From contig JBGSTD010000058.1 of assembly GCA_041736675.1 (NCBI GenBank), positions 77,835 through 141,834 of the forward strand: a stretch of 64,000 bases of DNA. The letters run 5' to 3'. Every line of letters begins with the position of its first letter. Positions within the stretch are counted from its first letter, which is position 1. This document shows, piece after piece, positions 1-8,668 of this stretch. Made by a program: the position numbers and the translations under genes. A model generated the notes under the pieces. That model was given only the letters and a program-made list of their open reading frames with translations. It did not search any database and was not told the origin of the DNA. The DNA comes from Salaquimonas sp041736675. GTDB lineage: Bacteria > Pseudomonadota > Alphaproteobacteria > Rhizobiales > Rhizobiaceae.

Positions 1-109
1 CTGTCTTTGCCGCCGCCGCTTCGGCCAGGTCCTGAAGGACCTGCTTTTTGCAGTCGGCCTTGAACGAAACACTGATGTCTTCAGGGCTGATTAGATCTGT
101 AAGATCCAT
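1..109 (-). CDS. ptsN: PTS IIA-like nitrogen regulatory protein, N-terminal fragment
   Basis: Only the first 36 codons lie in the window, read leftwards from the ATG at 109; the gene runs off the left edge. The visible start (MDLTDLISPEDI, then a lysine-containing stretch and an alanine-rich helix) matches the beginning of PtsN (EIIA-Ntr). This protein takes phosphate from NPr in the PTS-Ntr chain and modulates nitrogen and potassium control. Its place directly downstream of hpf and rpoN on the same strand is the standard proteobacterial order. The active-site histidine lies outside the window. Confidence 0.85.
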   Translation of the reverse strand, partial: MDLTDLISPEDISVSFKADCKKQVLQDLAEAAAAKT

Positions 110-170
110 TTAGAAATTCCTGTGAGCTGATTCATACAACATTGAGCGGCAACATTGACCGTGCATATAC

Positions 171-737
171 CTATCGACCTCGTGATGGGTCAACCCACCC
201 GATGTTCCCGTCGCTGCGGCGGTATACGACATTGATCTCGTCATTGGCAGCATTTTTGAACACCACGACGGAATGATCGGTCAAATCCAGTTGCACAACT
301 GCCTGAGCTACCGTTTGTGTATTAACGGTGGTGGTGGATTCTGCGATTACCAGTGGACTGTAGTCCACCGGCACTTCTTCTTCAGCATCAGGCAGTTCCA
401 CTACCGAGTAAAACGCCTGAGCGGCTTTTTGGTTGCCATTGCTGTGATGGTCTTTCAGTCGGCGTTTATAGCGGCGTAACCGCTTTTCAATCTTTTCAGC
501 AGCTTCTTCAAAGCTTGAAGTTGGGTCAGCTGTCTTCGCCTTGGCCTGCAACGCAATTCCGCTGTTGAGATGAACCTGGCAATCACACTCATACCACGTC
601 CCGAGCTTTTCGATGGTAACCTGTCCGGAGTAGCCGTTGGTAAAATACTTCGTGACGGCATCTTCTACGCGCTCGGTGATTCGATTCGTAAGCGCATCAC
701 CAACATTCATGTGTTTTCCCGAAACAATAAGGCTCAT
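171..737 (-). CDS. hpf: Long-form ribosome hibernation promoting factor
   Basis: This 188-residue protein has the two-domain layout of long HPF. The N-terminal S30AE/YfiA domain (about residues 1-105) begins MSLIVSGKHMNVGDAL and ends in a basic stretch around residues 85-100 that would contact 16S rRNA. After a variable linker, the C-terminal domain (about 130-188, with VVQLDLTDHSVVVFKNA) is the dimerisation module that joins two 70S ribosomes into 100S particles in stationary phase. The ATG at 737 has a good Shine-Dalgarno sequence (AAAGGAG) 5 bases upstream. It lies between rpoN and ptsN on the same strand, the usual arrangement. Length is normal for the family. Confidence 0.93.
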   Translation of the reverse strand: MSLIVSGKHMNVGDALTNRITERVEDAVTKYFTNGYSGQVTIEKLGTWYECDCQVHLNSGIALQAKAKTADPTSSFEEAAEKIEKRLRRYKRRLKDHHSNGNQKAAQAFYSVVELPDAEEEVPVDYSPLVIAESTTTVNTQTVAQAVVQLDLTDHSVVVFKNAANDEINVVYRRSDGNIGWVDPSRGR

Positions 738-893
738 AACACTCCTTTGCCCTTGCAGGCCTGCTGATTGACGTCTGGCGAACTTTGATTGCCGTTGCCA
801 GTACCTGTCATACTAACGTCAAAAAACTTTTGAGGAAATCATAAAGATAAAACTTTTTTTTCGCCTTGACGCGTCGATGAAAACTTTAGCAAA

Positions 894-2411
894 TCAGCGG
901 CGTGCTGCCTGAGCCCGTTTTTCACGCCTTCTTTGAACGGAAGATGCAATTCCCATCGCTTCGCGGTATTTTGCCACGGTTCGGCGGGCAATATCGATGT
1001 TTTCCGCTTCCAGCATCGACACCAGCGTGTCATCTGAGAGGACGGCACTGACAGTTTCAGCCTCAATCAGCTTCCTGATTCGCTGACGCACAGCCTCTGA
1101 GGAATGGGCTTCTTCGCCCTGCGTGCCATTGATCGAGGTTGTGAAAAAGAACTTCAATTCATAGATGCCGCGATTGGTGAGAACATATTTGTTGCTGGTC
1201 ACACGGCTAACCGTTGATTCGTGCATTTTTATCTCGTCAGCCACCTGTTTCAGGCTGAGTGGTTTCAAATGGGATATTCCAAATGCGAAGAACCCGTCCT
1301 GATGGCGGACAATTTCAGCCATGACTTTCAAAATGGTGTTAGCCCGCTGCTCAAGGCTGCGAATGAGCCAGTTGGCGCTCTGCAGGCAATCGGTAATAAA
1401 GGCCTTTGTTTCGGGATTTTGTCGGCGCGTTGATACAATCGCCTGATAGGTCTGGTTGACCAGAACCTTTGGCAAGGTGTCTGGGTTCAACTCGATGGCA
1501 AAACTTCCATCCGGCTTCTCGAGGACAAAAATATCAGGCACAATGTTTTGTACAGGTGTTGTGTCAAACGCCCTTGCCGGGCGAGGTTCAAGCGCCTTGA
1601 TCTCGTCGACCATATCCAGAAGATCATCGAGCGATACGCCACACAGCTCTTCAAGCGTTTCAAAATCCTTCTTTGCCAACAGTTCAAGATGGTTGACCAG
1701 ACATTCCATAGCCGGGTCAAAACGATTTTTCTCACGCAATTGGATTGCCAGGCATTCATTCAGGCTGCGTGCGGCAATCCCAACCGGGTCAAACCCCTGA
1801 ACAAGCAACAAGGCTTGCTCAAGTTCAGCTGGCGTATAGTTTTGTTCGCTACGGAGATCGCCAAGATTTTGCCGGAAAAACCCATCCTCGTCGAGATTTT
1901 CAATGATTTCTCGCGCTGCAGCACTTTTGCGCCGGTCGACGCTGCTAAGTGCCAATTGTTCCATCAAGTACACGCGAAGGCTCTTCTTTTCGGCGACAAA
2001 TTCTTCCAGATTATAGCTGTCCGGCGCCGCAATCCCGAAATCCGATGATGCTCCTGTGTGTTGAAGGGTGGACTGTTCTCCTCCCGAGCGATCGGTATCA
2101 AACGAATTTTCCAGCGATGTGCCAAGGGCTTCTTCCATGGAGGACTGGGTTGTATCGAGCGTTTCACCTACCGTATCAATTGACTCGGATAGATCCGGAG
2201 CGGGTTCGTTGCTTTGTTCTTGCCCGACGGTCTCCTGCGGTTCGAGAATCTCCAGAAGCGGATTTTTCTCCACCTCCTCCTCGACATGCTTCATCAACTC
2301 AAAGCTGCTCATCTGAAGCAGCTTGATCGACTGCACCAGTTGGGGTGTCATGGTCAGGTTTTGTGAAAGCCCCTGGACCTGACCCTGGGTTTGACGGGCC
2401 TGCATGTTCAC
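894..2411 (-). CDS. rpoN: RNA polymerase sigma-54 factor
   Basis: This 505-residue sigma-54 would direct RNA polymerase to -24/-12 promoters that need AAA+ activators. Region I is glutamine-rich (LTMTPQLVQSIKLLQMSSFEL, about 18-38, contacts activator and melts DNA), followed by an acidic region II to about 130. The core-binding domain, the helix-turn-helix (HESTVSRVTSNKYV, about 395-410) and the diagnostic RpoN box near the C terminus (ARRTVAKYRE) follow. The frame opens with GTG at 2411, with an in-frame ATG two codons later at 2405; neither has a strong ribosome binding site. It lies downstream of lptB and upstream of hpf, the conserved alphaproteobacterial arrangement. It appears intact. 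Confidence 0.96.
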   Translation of the reverse strand: MNMQARQTQGQVQGLSQNLTMTPQLVQSIKLLQMSSFELMKHVEEEVEKNPLLEILEPQETVGQEQSNEPAPDLSESIDTVGETLDTTQSSMEEALGTSLENSFDTDRSGGEQSTLQHTGASSDFGIAAPDSYNLEEFVAEKKSLRVYLMEQLALSSVDRRKSAAAREIIENLDEDGFFRQNLGDLRSEQNYTPAELEQALLLVQGFDPVGIAARSLNECLAIQLREKNRFDPAMECLVNHLELLAKKDFETLEELCGVSLDDLLDMVDEIKALEPRPARAFDTTPVQNIVPDIFVLEKPDGSFAIELNPDTLPKVLVNQTYQAIVSTRRQNPETKAFITDCLQSANWLIRSLEQRANTILKVMAEIVRHQDGFFAFGISHLKPLSLKQVADEIKMHESTVSRVTSNKYVLTNRGIYELKFFFTTSINGTQGEEAHSSEAVRQRIRKLIEAETVSAVLSDDTLVSMLEAENIDIARRTVAKYREAMGIASSVQRRREKRAQAARR

Positions 2412-2506
2412 TTTGGTGCCGTACTCTCTAAAAAATTTCAGGGGATTTCTGACAAGAATGCCAAAACTGGCCCCTTTCTTGCCTATACCATACCAACAGC
2501 ATGTTC

Positions 2507-3418
2507 CTAAAGAGTAAACTGTTCCCCTAAATATGTACGGCGAACGTCAGCATTGTTAACAATTTGATCCGGGCTGCCATGAGTCAGCACTTTTCCCTGG
2601 TTGATGATGTATGCCCGATCAATCAATCCAAGGGTTTCACGCACATTGTGGTCGGTAATCAGCACCCCGATACCGCGCCGGGTCAAATGACGGACAAGGT
2701 CCTGAATATCACCAACTGCAATGGGATCAACGCCGGCAAACGGCTCGTCCAGCAGCATGAATGAAGGCTTTGTCGCCAGCGCACGGGCAATCTCGCAACG
2801 TCTTCTCTCGCCGCCGGACAAGGCAATAGACGGTGATTTTCGCAAATGGCTGATATGGAATTCGTCCAGAAGCGCGTCCAGTCTGCGTTCGCGCTCTTTT
2901 TTACTGGGCTCCACCACTTCCAATACAGCCCGGATATTGTTTTCAACAGATAGACCGCGAAATATCGATGCTTCTTGCGGCAGATATCCAATCCCAAGCC
3001 GCGCACGGCGATACATAGGCGTTTGTGTGATATCATGTCCATCAAGTTCAATGCGGCCCGCATCGGCCTGTACCAAACCGGTAATCATGTAAAAACAGGT
3101 GGTTTTTCCAGCGCCATTGGGTCCAAGCAGACCGACGGCTTCGCCTCGGCGAACGCCAAGATCAACACCGCGAACTACCTGCCGTCCCTTGTATGCCTTC
3201 TCAAGGCCGGAAACCAGCAGCACACCTTCGCGTGAGCGGGGCTGGTGCGCAGGATTGACGATCGGCGGCGCGACAAACTCGCCAGACGGCAATATCCCTG
3301 CAGATGACGGCTGATTGCCCAACATTCTTGATCGTACAGCCTGCCGCTTGCGTCCGAACAAGCCGGAGATTCCGTCCTGCACTTTGTTCAGCAAGGTTGC
3401 AGCGCCTGATTTTTTCAT
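2507..3418 (-). CDS. lptB: Lipopolysaccharide export ABC transporter ATPase LptB
   Basis: Cytoplasmic ATPase that would power LPS extraction from the inner membrane with LptFG and pass it to LptC/LptA. Motifs are complete: Walker A GPNGAGKTT, signature LSGGERRR, Walker B FMLLDEPFAGVDP, and a switch histidine in LITDHNVRE. I place the start at ATG 3418 because GGAGGG lies just upstream; a GTG four codons earlier (3430) overlaps that site. The protein is 303 residues, about 60 more than E. coli LptB. The extra N-terminal segment is basic, Ser/Pro-rich and ends before residue 65, where the ABC domain starts (VLLVSGLEKAYKG). Downstream of lptA and upstream of rpoN. Confidence 0.94.
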   Translation of the reverse strand: MKKSGAATLLNKVQDGISGLFGRKRQAVRSRMLGNQPSSAGILPSGEFVAPPIVNPAHQPRSREGVLLVSGLEKAYKGRQVVRGVDLGVRRGEAVGLLGPNGAGKTTCFYMITGLVQADAGRIELDGHDITQTPMYRRARLGIGYLPQEASIFRGLSVENNIRAVLEVVEPSKKERERRLDALLDEFHISHLRKSPSIALSGGERRRCEIARALATKPSFMLLDEPFAGVDPIAVGDIQDLVRHLTRRGIGVLITDHNVRETLGLIDRAYIINQGKVLTHGSPDQIVNNADVRRTYLGEQFTL

Positions 3419-3600
3419 AATGCCCTCCACCGGTTGAAGCCGGTGCCACTCATGAGTGAATGTGGACTAGCAGAAAACAATCCGGCAATCCACAGGGTAA
3501 TCCAAAGGGCAAAATGCAGGATGCTTCCAGAATTGGTCAGAGTGGTAAATCCCGCGGTTAAACCTTGCGGTACGATGCGCTGTGGCATTCCGGTAAGGTT

Positions 3601-4149
3601 CTATTGCTTGGAGGTGCTGGGGGTAAATACCAGCGTCGGTCTGCCTTGCTTGCCCGAACCGCTGCTGCAAGGTGTCAGATTTGCCGCATTGGTGGCCAGA
3701 TTGATCTTGAGGTTGCATCCGGTAATGATATTCACACCTTGGCTCACCGTCACATTGCCGGAAAGGGTGGCTGTCTGACCCTGCATGTCAACAACAGCAT
3801 TGTCAGCAGTTGCAACCTGATCACCCGAGCGAACGGCTACCTTGCCGCTTGCCTCTATTTTCTTGATGTTGCTTCCAAGCGAATTGGCTTCGCCTTCCGA
3901 TTGTGCATCGCGTATATAATAGACTTTCAGTTTGCTGGTTTTCAAAAGTGTCGAACCCTGGTTGACCGCGACATTGCCTTCAAACATTGCAATCCCCTGA
4001 TTGTCCTGCACTTCCAGTCGGTCAGCCTCAATTTGTACCGGTTCTTTTGAATCGCTCATTCCTTCAAACGCGCCGCTGAAACTTTGGGCATGCGCGGGAA
4101 AACTCATGGCTAAAAAGGCGAGGATCGATAGAGGTCTGTACTGCTTCAT
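3601..4149 (-). CDS. lptA: Periplasmic LPS transport protein LptA (OstA family)
   Basis: This 182-residue protein starts with a signal peptide (MKQYRPLSILAFLAMSFPAHA, cleavage expected after AHA at about residue 21). The OstA/LptA domain follows (PVQIEADRLEVQDNQGIAMFEGNV at about 37-60), made of repeated beta strands with the typical D-x-G-x-x-x-x-G spacing. In the family, LptA polymerises into a periplasmic bridge carrying LPS from LptC to LptD. It lies 67 bases after lptC and before lptB on the same strand, so the three form one operon. A cysteine-containing, basic C terminus is present. No anomalies seen. Confidence 0.92.
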   Translation of the reverse strand: MKQYRPLSILAFLAMSFPAHAQSFSGAFEGMSDSKEPVQIEADRLEVQDNQGIAMFEGNVAVNQGSTLLKTSKLKVYYIRDAQSEGEANSLGSNIKKIEASGKVAVRSGDQVATADNAVVDMQGQTATLSGNVTVSQGVNIITGCNLKINLATNAANLTPCSSGSGKQGRPTLVFTPSTSKQ

Positions 4150-4216
4150 GCCTGTTGCTTTCAGTTTGTTGGTTTCGACGGGCCATTTGGTTCAGGGGGC
4201 CGATCTACACTCTAGT

Positions 4217-5077
4217 TTATTGGCTTTTGCCATCAGTCAATTGACCGGCCTTGTCGATCTTGTCCGGATAAAGTGTCATTTTGACCCGCGATTCAAAGAC
4301 AACCATTTTGCCGTTTCCTTCAACCCGCATTCTGTCAGCAGAAATTTTTGCCTGCTGGGTGGTAATGAGAACCGGATTTGAGGTTTGAAGAGAACCGGCG
4401 CCTATGTCTATGTCGGCATCCTGCAGGTTCATGGTCATGCCATTGTCGGTTTTGACATCAACCTCACCACCAAGATTGAGCAGTTTTGCTTCCGCATCGT
4501 AAAACCCTGTTCCGGCCAGCACTTTGGCAAACAGACCCTCTTCCATCGGTACATTGGCATCAATTCCCAACAACTCAACCTGTCGCGGCTTCACCGGATC
4601 GGTGATTGCCTCACGGGCAGACAGGTTGTAGGGCCGGTTATCCTTGTCGACACCGTTCAGTTCGGGATTTTTCATGACCATCTTGCTATCGACAATCGTA
4701 GTTGATTCAATCTTGAGATCGGGTACCGAAGCCTGTGACCAGAAATAGGCACCCAATAGAATTAAAATAATGGCTATCGCCGTCAACGGCAGTAAAATCC
4801 TCAGAAACTTTACAATTCCCGAATGACTGTGCGCACGATTGAAAGAACGCAAGTCCCTCTCGCCACCAAGAAAATCCATGGACGCACCAGTTCCTTCGGC
4901 CTTGATGCCGATTGAACCCTGGTTCATGGAATAATTCAAACCCTCGTACTGGGCCTTGTTCAAGGCTTCGTTCAGAGGCGTATTTGGATATCTTGTGTTC
5001 AATTTTTCTCCTGCGAAAGGATTTCCCGCCTCAAATCTTGCCATACTCTTTGCCTGATCCAAACACATGGCATCCAT
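4217..5077 (-). CDS. lptC: LPS export system protein LptC
   Basis: Inner-membrane bitopic protein that would link the LptBFG transporter to periplasmic LptA. A single strongly hydrophobic segment lies at about residues 89-113 (LRILLPLTAIAIILILLGAYF), followed by the LptC periplasmic jellyroll (IESTTIVDSKMVMKNPELNGV onward). The first 85 residues form a hydrophilic cytoplasmic extension not present in E. coli LptC. Starts at 5077, 5068 and 5044 are in frame and none has a clear ribosome binding site, so the true length is 275-286 residues. It lies first in the lptC-lptA-lptB order, with rnd upstream on the same strand. Confidence 0.9.
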   Translation of the reverse strand: MDAMCLDQAKSMARFEAGNPFAGEKLNTRYPNTPLNEALNKAQYEGLNYSMNQGSIGIKAEGTGASMDFLGGERDLRSFNRAHSHSGIVKFLRILLPLTAIAIILILLGAYFWSQASVPDLKIESTTIVDSKMVMKNPELNGVDKDNRPYNLSAREAITDPVKPRQVELLGIDANVPMEEGLFAKVLAGTGFYDAEAKLLNLGGEVDVKTDNGMTMNLQDADIDIGAGSLQTSNPVLITTQQAKISADRMRVEGNGKMVVFESRVKMTLYPDKIDKAGQLTDGKSQ

Positions 5078-5222
5078 CTGTCTGGTGAAGTCAGCCCAAA
5101 CGTAATTGTTCCGATCAGGCGACTTTTTCTGACAGATTTATATTATCTCTAAGGATCGCACCACTAGTCACGGCTTCTTGTTGATTTTGAGGCATTGCTC
5201 CCCGTCCAGCAACTTTGACAGT

Positions 5223-5858
5223 TCAGCTATGGGCGAAAATATCTGTTTCTTCCCAGCCTTCAAGGTCGAGACGGGCGCGTGTCGGCAAAAACCGGAAACA
5301 TTGCTTGGCGATGTCGCTGCGTCCTTCCCGTTCCAGACGTTCGTCCAGAATTGCTTTAAGGGCATGAAGATGAAGCACATCCGAGGCGGCATATTCCAGT
5401 TGTGCCTTGGACAGTTCCGGAGCAGCCCAATCCGAGCTTTGTTGCTGCTTGGACATTTCCACACCGAGCAGCTCTTTTGAAAGGTCTTTCAAGCCGTGCC
5501 GGTCTGTATAGGTACGCGTCAGGCGTGAGGCAATTTTTGTGCAGTAAACCGGATTGGTTTCAACACCGAAAGTGTGCAGCAATACGGCAATGTCAAACCG
5601 GCCAAAATGAAAAATCTTGGTTTTGCTTTTGTCGCGCAGGAGCTTCTGCAAATTGGGAGCCTTTTTTTGCCCCTTTTCGATTTGAATCACATCGGCTGTG
5701 CCATCTCCCGGTGAAAGCTGGACAACGCATAACCTGTCCCTCGAAGGTTTCAGGCCGAGCGTTTCTGAATCAATTGCAACATCGCCTGTGTAGTGGACGA
5801 GGTCAGGAAGGTCATTTTTGTGATAGCGAATGGTCAAGTCAAACTCCGGTATATCCAT
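5223..5858 (-). CDS. rnd: Ribonuclease D-family 3'-5' exoribonuclease, short form
   Basis: A 211-residue DEDD-type exonuclease. The metal-binding carboxylates are visible in three motifs: Exo I DSETLGL (about residue 31), Exo II FHFGRFDIAVL (about 83-93) and Exo III YAASDVLHLHAL (about 151-162, DEDDy type). E. coli RNase D has about 375 residues with two HRDC domains; this protein ends after the catalytic domain, the normal short alphaproteobacterial form. The likely role is 3' trimming of stable RNAs. It is upstream of lptC on the same strand, a common alphaproteobacterial neighbour. The upstream region to 6114 holds AT-rich sequence but no gene I can support. Confidence 0.9.
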   Translation of the reverse strand: MDIPEFDLTIRYHKNDLPDLVHYTGDVAIDSETLGLKPSRDRLCVVQLSPGDGTADVIQIEKGQKKAPNLQKLLRDKSKTKIFHFGRFDIAVLLHTFGVETNPVYCTKIASRLTRTYTDRHGLKDLSKELLGVEMSKQQQSSDWAAPELSKAQLEYAASDVLHLHALKAILDERLEREGRSDIAKQCFRFLPTRARLDLEGWEETDIFAHS

Positions 5859-6113
5859 GAAGGGTGTTGGTCAGCGGGTAAAAACTAAAACTGAATAGTG
5901 TTGTGCTTAACGTAATCTGCAGCCCCTTTGCAAATCGTTTACCTTGTCGCCGCCGGCCAAAAATTTACGATTTACACGATTATTCACATATTCACGGCGT
6001 TTGATCGGAAATACAGGGTGGATTCTGTTTTTTTATCCGGATCATGGATTGAATTGACAGGCAAAAAATTCCTATGATTGCAGCAACATATTCAAATCGA
6101 AAGGGATGGGGAA

Positions 6114-6863
6114 TTGTCTCAAGGTAACCGACTTTCCGGCAAGCGGGCGCTAGTAACGGCGGCAGGCCAGGGCATTGGCAGGGCTTCGGCCATCGCCATG
6201 GCAAGTGAAGGTGCGAAAGTGTTCGCTACCGATATCAATCCTGGTGCATTGGCAGAGCTTGATGCGATGAACATCAAGGGGATCGAGACATTTGCACTTA
6301 ATGTGCGGGATCAGGCTTCGGTCGCTGCGGGAGTTGAAAAGGCAAGGCCGGATGTTCTGTTCAATTGCGCCGGCTTCGTCAACCATGGCAGCATTCTCGA
6401 CGCAACAGACGATGAGTGGGACTTTGCATTCGATTTGAATGTGCGCTCCATGTTTCGCACCATGAAAACCGCGCTGCCGGGAATGTTGGAACGTGGTCGG
6501 GGTTCGATCATCAACATGTCGTCAGCATGTTCGTCAATCATCGGCGCGCCGAACCGCTTTGTCTATGGAACCACCAAAGCAGCAGTGATCGGCATGACCA
6601 AATCTGTGGCACTCGAATACATCACCAAGGGTATCCGCTGCAACGCGATCTGCCCCGGCACTGTTGAAAGCCCGTCGCTGCACGACCGGCTGCGCGCCAC
6701 TGGTGATTATGAGGCGGCAATGAAAGCCTTTGTTGCACGCCAGCCCATGGGTAGGATCGCCAAGGCCGAGGAGATCGCCGCGTTGGTTGTCTATCTTGCA
6801 AGTGATGAAAGCGGGTTCACAACCGGTCAGGCGCATGTGATTGATGGCGGTTGGTCAGGCTGA
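6114..6863 (+). CDS. SDR oxidoreductase, 2-keto-3-deoxy-L-fuconate dehydrogenase-like
   Basis: A classical short-chain dehydrogenase. The cofactor glycine motif is TAAGQGIG near the N terminus, NCAG lies at about residue 80, and the catalytic YxxxK is YGTTK. The stretches DVLFNCAGFVNHG, NVRSMF and CPGTVESPSL closely resemble the BDH2/2-keto-3-deoxy-L-fuconate dehydrogenase subgroup. With the following FAH-family hydrolase, oxidation of a 2-keto-3-deoxy-sugar acid at C4 is plausible. I prefer the TTG start at 6114 (249 residues), which follows a GGGATGGGG stretch; an earlier in-frame TTG at 6078 adds 12 residues before the fold. First gene of a plus-strand operon. Confidence 0.85.
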   Translation: MSQGNRLSGKRALVTAAGQGIGRASAIAMASEGAKVFATDINPGALAELDAMNIKGIETFALNVRDQASVAAGVEKARPDVLFNCAGFVNHGSILDATDDEWDFAFDLNVRSMFRTMKTALPGMLERGRGSIINMSSACSSIIGAPNRFVYGTTKAAVIGMTKSVALEYITKGIRCNAICPGTVESPSLHDRLRATGDYEAAMKAFVARQPMGRIAKAEEIAALVVYLASDESGFTTGQAHVIDGGWSG

Positions 6864-6925
6864 TTGCCAAATTCGAACCTCATTGTAAAAATTCCATCTG
6901 TTAAATTCTCCACAAGGAAAAGAAA

Positions 6926-7774
6926 ATGAAACTCGTACGTTATGGCAAACCGGGCAAGGAACTTCCGGGTTTGATCGACAAGGATGGCAAACTGCGTGAT
7001 CTGTCCGCACATGTAGCTGATATTGCCGGAGATACCCTTTCGGACAAAACACTAAACATGCTGAAAAAAATAGACCCGGAAACCTTGCCATTGGTAAAAG
7101 GCAAGCCGCGCTTTGGTGCCTGCGTGAATGGCGTCGGCAAATTCATGTGCATCGGCTTGAACTACAGCGATCATGCAGCTGAAACCGGGGCGGCGATACC
7201 GGCGCATCCGATCTTGTTCATGAAGGCGACTTCAGCGATCATTGGCCCTGATGATGATGTGGTTTTGCCGCGTGGCTCCAAGTGCGGTGACTGGGAAGTC
7301 GAACTGGGTGTCGTGATTGGCAAAAAATGCAAATATGTCAGCAAGGCCGATGCGCTCAAATATGTTGCCGGTTACTGCGTTTCCAATGATGTGTCAGAGC
7401 GTCATTTCCAGACCCAGCTTACAGGCCAATGGACGAAGGGCAAGTCTTGTGACACCTTCGGGCCAATCGGACCCTGGCTGGTAACGCGCGATGAAATCAA
7501 GGATCCGCAAAACCTTTCCATGTCCCTCGACCTAAACGGCAAGCGGGTGCAAACCGGAAACACCTCCACGATGATTTTCACCGTTGCTGAAATCATCGAA
7601 CACCTCTCGCAATTGATGACGCTTTATCCCGGCGACGTGATTTCCACCGGAACCCCTCCAGGCGTTGGAATGGGGATGAAACCCAAGCCAAAATACCTCA
7701 AGGTTGGTGATGTGATGGATGTCTGGATCGAAGGCCTTGGAACCCAGCGCCAGTCGGTAAAGATGGACAAGTAA
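6926..7774 (+). CDS. FAH-family hydrolase, probable 2,4-diketo-3-deoxy-L-fuconate/rhamnonate hydrolase
   Basis: 282 residues of the fumarylacetoacetate hydrolase superfamily. An N-terminal cap (MKLVRYGKPGKELPG, about 1-65) leads into the catalytic domain with IGLNYSDHA, the metal-ligand stretch DWEVELGVVIG (about 112-122), SNDVSERHFQ and GKSCDTFGPIGPW, and ends with the ISTGTPPGVG loop. In the family these residues bind Mg2+ and hydrolyse C-C bonds of diketo acids. In the L-fucose/L-rhamnose non-phosphorylating routes, the hydrolase yields pyruvate and lactate from the product of the preceding SDR. AAGGAAAAG precedes the ATG. It sits between the two SDR genes with short gaps, so co-transcription is likely. 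Confidence 0.88.
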   Translation: MKLVRYGKPGKELPGLIDKDGKLRDLSAHVADIAGDTLSDKTLNMLKKIDPETLPLVKGKPRFGACVNGVGKFMCIGLNYSDHAAETGAAIPAHPILFMKATSAIIGPDDDVVLPRGSKCGDWEVELGVVIGKKCKYVSKADALKYVAGYCVSNDVSERHFQTQLTGQWTKGKSCDTFGPIGPWLVTRDEIKDPQNLSMSLDLNGKRVQTGNTSTMIFTVAEIIEHLSQLMTLYPGDVISTGTPPGVGMGMKPKPKYLKVGDVMDVWIEGLGTQRQSVKMDK

Positions 7775-7795
7775 CAGTCAGGCGGTAATTTCCTC

Positions 7796-8542
7796 ATGAA
7801 CAAGATTGATCTGAAGGGTGAAATAGCCATCATCACGGGTGGAGCTCAGGGCATTGGGCTTGCAACCGCAAAGCGGCTCGCCGCTTCCGGTGCCAGGGTT
7901 TGTCTGTGGGACATAGATCGCGATATGCTCGAGGCGGCAAAGGCGGAGATTGGCCGCGCCGCTTCTGTTTACAAGGTCGACATCACCAGGATTGGCCAGA
8001 TTGAACGGACCTGCGAACGCATTGCCAAAAAATTCGGCAAGATCTCTATTCTGGTCAACTCTGCCGGAATTGCCGGGATCAATACGACGGTCGATCAGTA
8101 TCCGGTTGATGAATGGGAGCGGGTCATTAATCTCAATTTGAACGGCACCTTCTATGTCAACCGGACAATTGTTCCTTACATGAAGGAAAATGCGTACGGG
8201 CGCATTGTCAACATTGCCTCCGTTGCAGGCAAGGAGGGCAATCCCAATGCGTCAGCCTATTCTGCGTCCAAAGCTGCAGTGATCGGGTTCACCAAGTCGC
8301 TGGGCAAGGAACTTGCAGGGATGGACATTGCAGTCAACTGCATAACGCCTGCGGCAGCGCGTACCCGCATTTTCGATCAGATGACTGAGGAACACATCAG
8401 TTACATGCTTTCCAAAATCCCTCGCGGACGTTTTGTCGAACCTGACGAGATAGCCTCAATGGTCGCATTTCTGGTCAGTCGCGAGAATAGTTTTACGACA
8501 GCCGGTGTTTTCGACTTGTCCGGCGGAAGAGCCACATACTAG
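7796..8542 (+). CDS. SDR-family oxidoreductase
   Basis: 248-residue classical SDR with TGGAQGIG (about 15-22), NSAGI (about 89), the catalytic serine in NIASVAG, and YSASK (YxxxK). It lies 21 bases after the hydrolase gene, so it belongs to the same putative sugar-acid catabolic unit. By family it could be a sugar 1-dehydrogenase or a second keto-deoxy-acid dehydrogenase (LRA5-type); the substrate cannot be read from sequence. It ends with the usual SDR tail (FDLSGGRATY), where the typical IDGG is altered to LSGG. The lactonase and dehydratase expected for a complete pathway are not in this window. Confidence 0.82.
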   Translation: MNKIDLKGEIAIITGGAQGIGLATAKRLAASGARVCLWDIDRDMLEAAKAEIGRAASVYKVDITRIGQIERTCERIAKKFGKISILVNSAGIAGINTTVDQYPVDEWERVINLNLNGTFYVNRTIVPYMKENAYGRIVNIASVAGKEGNPNASAYSASKAAVIGFTKSLGKELAGMDIAVNCITPAAARTRIFDQMTEEHISYMLSKIPRGRFVEPDEIASMVAFLVSRENSFTTAGVFDLSGGRATY

Positions 8543-8668
8543 CCTTTCACATCCTGAAATGGGTAATTTTTATGAATCTATCCCTGTTTTCAGGTATTTT
8601 AGGGCTTGCCAAAAAGCCGACAACATAGGCAAAATTTGATTTCAGAAGTAAACCAAGATCGGAACTTT

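Noticed and set aside
6054..6078. TTGACA followed by TATGAT upstream of the first SDR gene as a sigma-70 promoter
   Set aside because: The spacer is only 13 bases, too short for a normal promoter; a 17-codon frame starting inside it (6074) overlaps the SDR start and shows no leader-peptide features.
8552..8602. CCTGAAA...TTTTCAGG as a terminator between SDR and ABC ATPase genes
   Set aside because: The arms are short and the loop exceeds 30 bases with no T-run, so it is not a convincing terminator.
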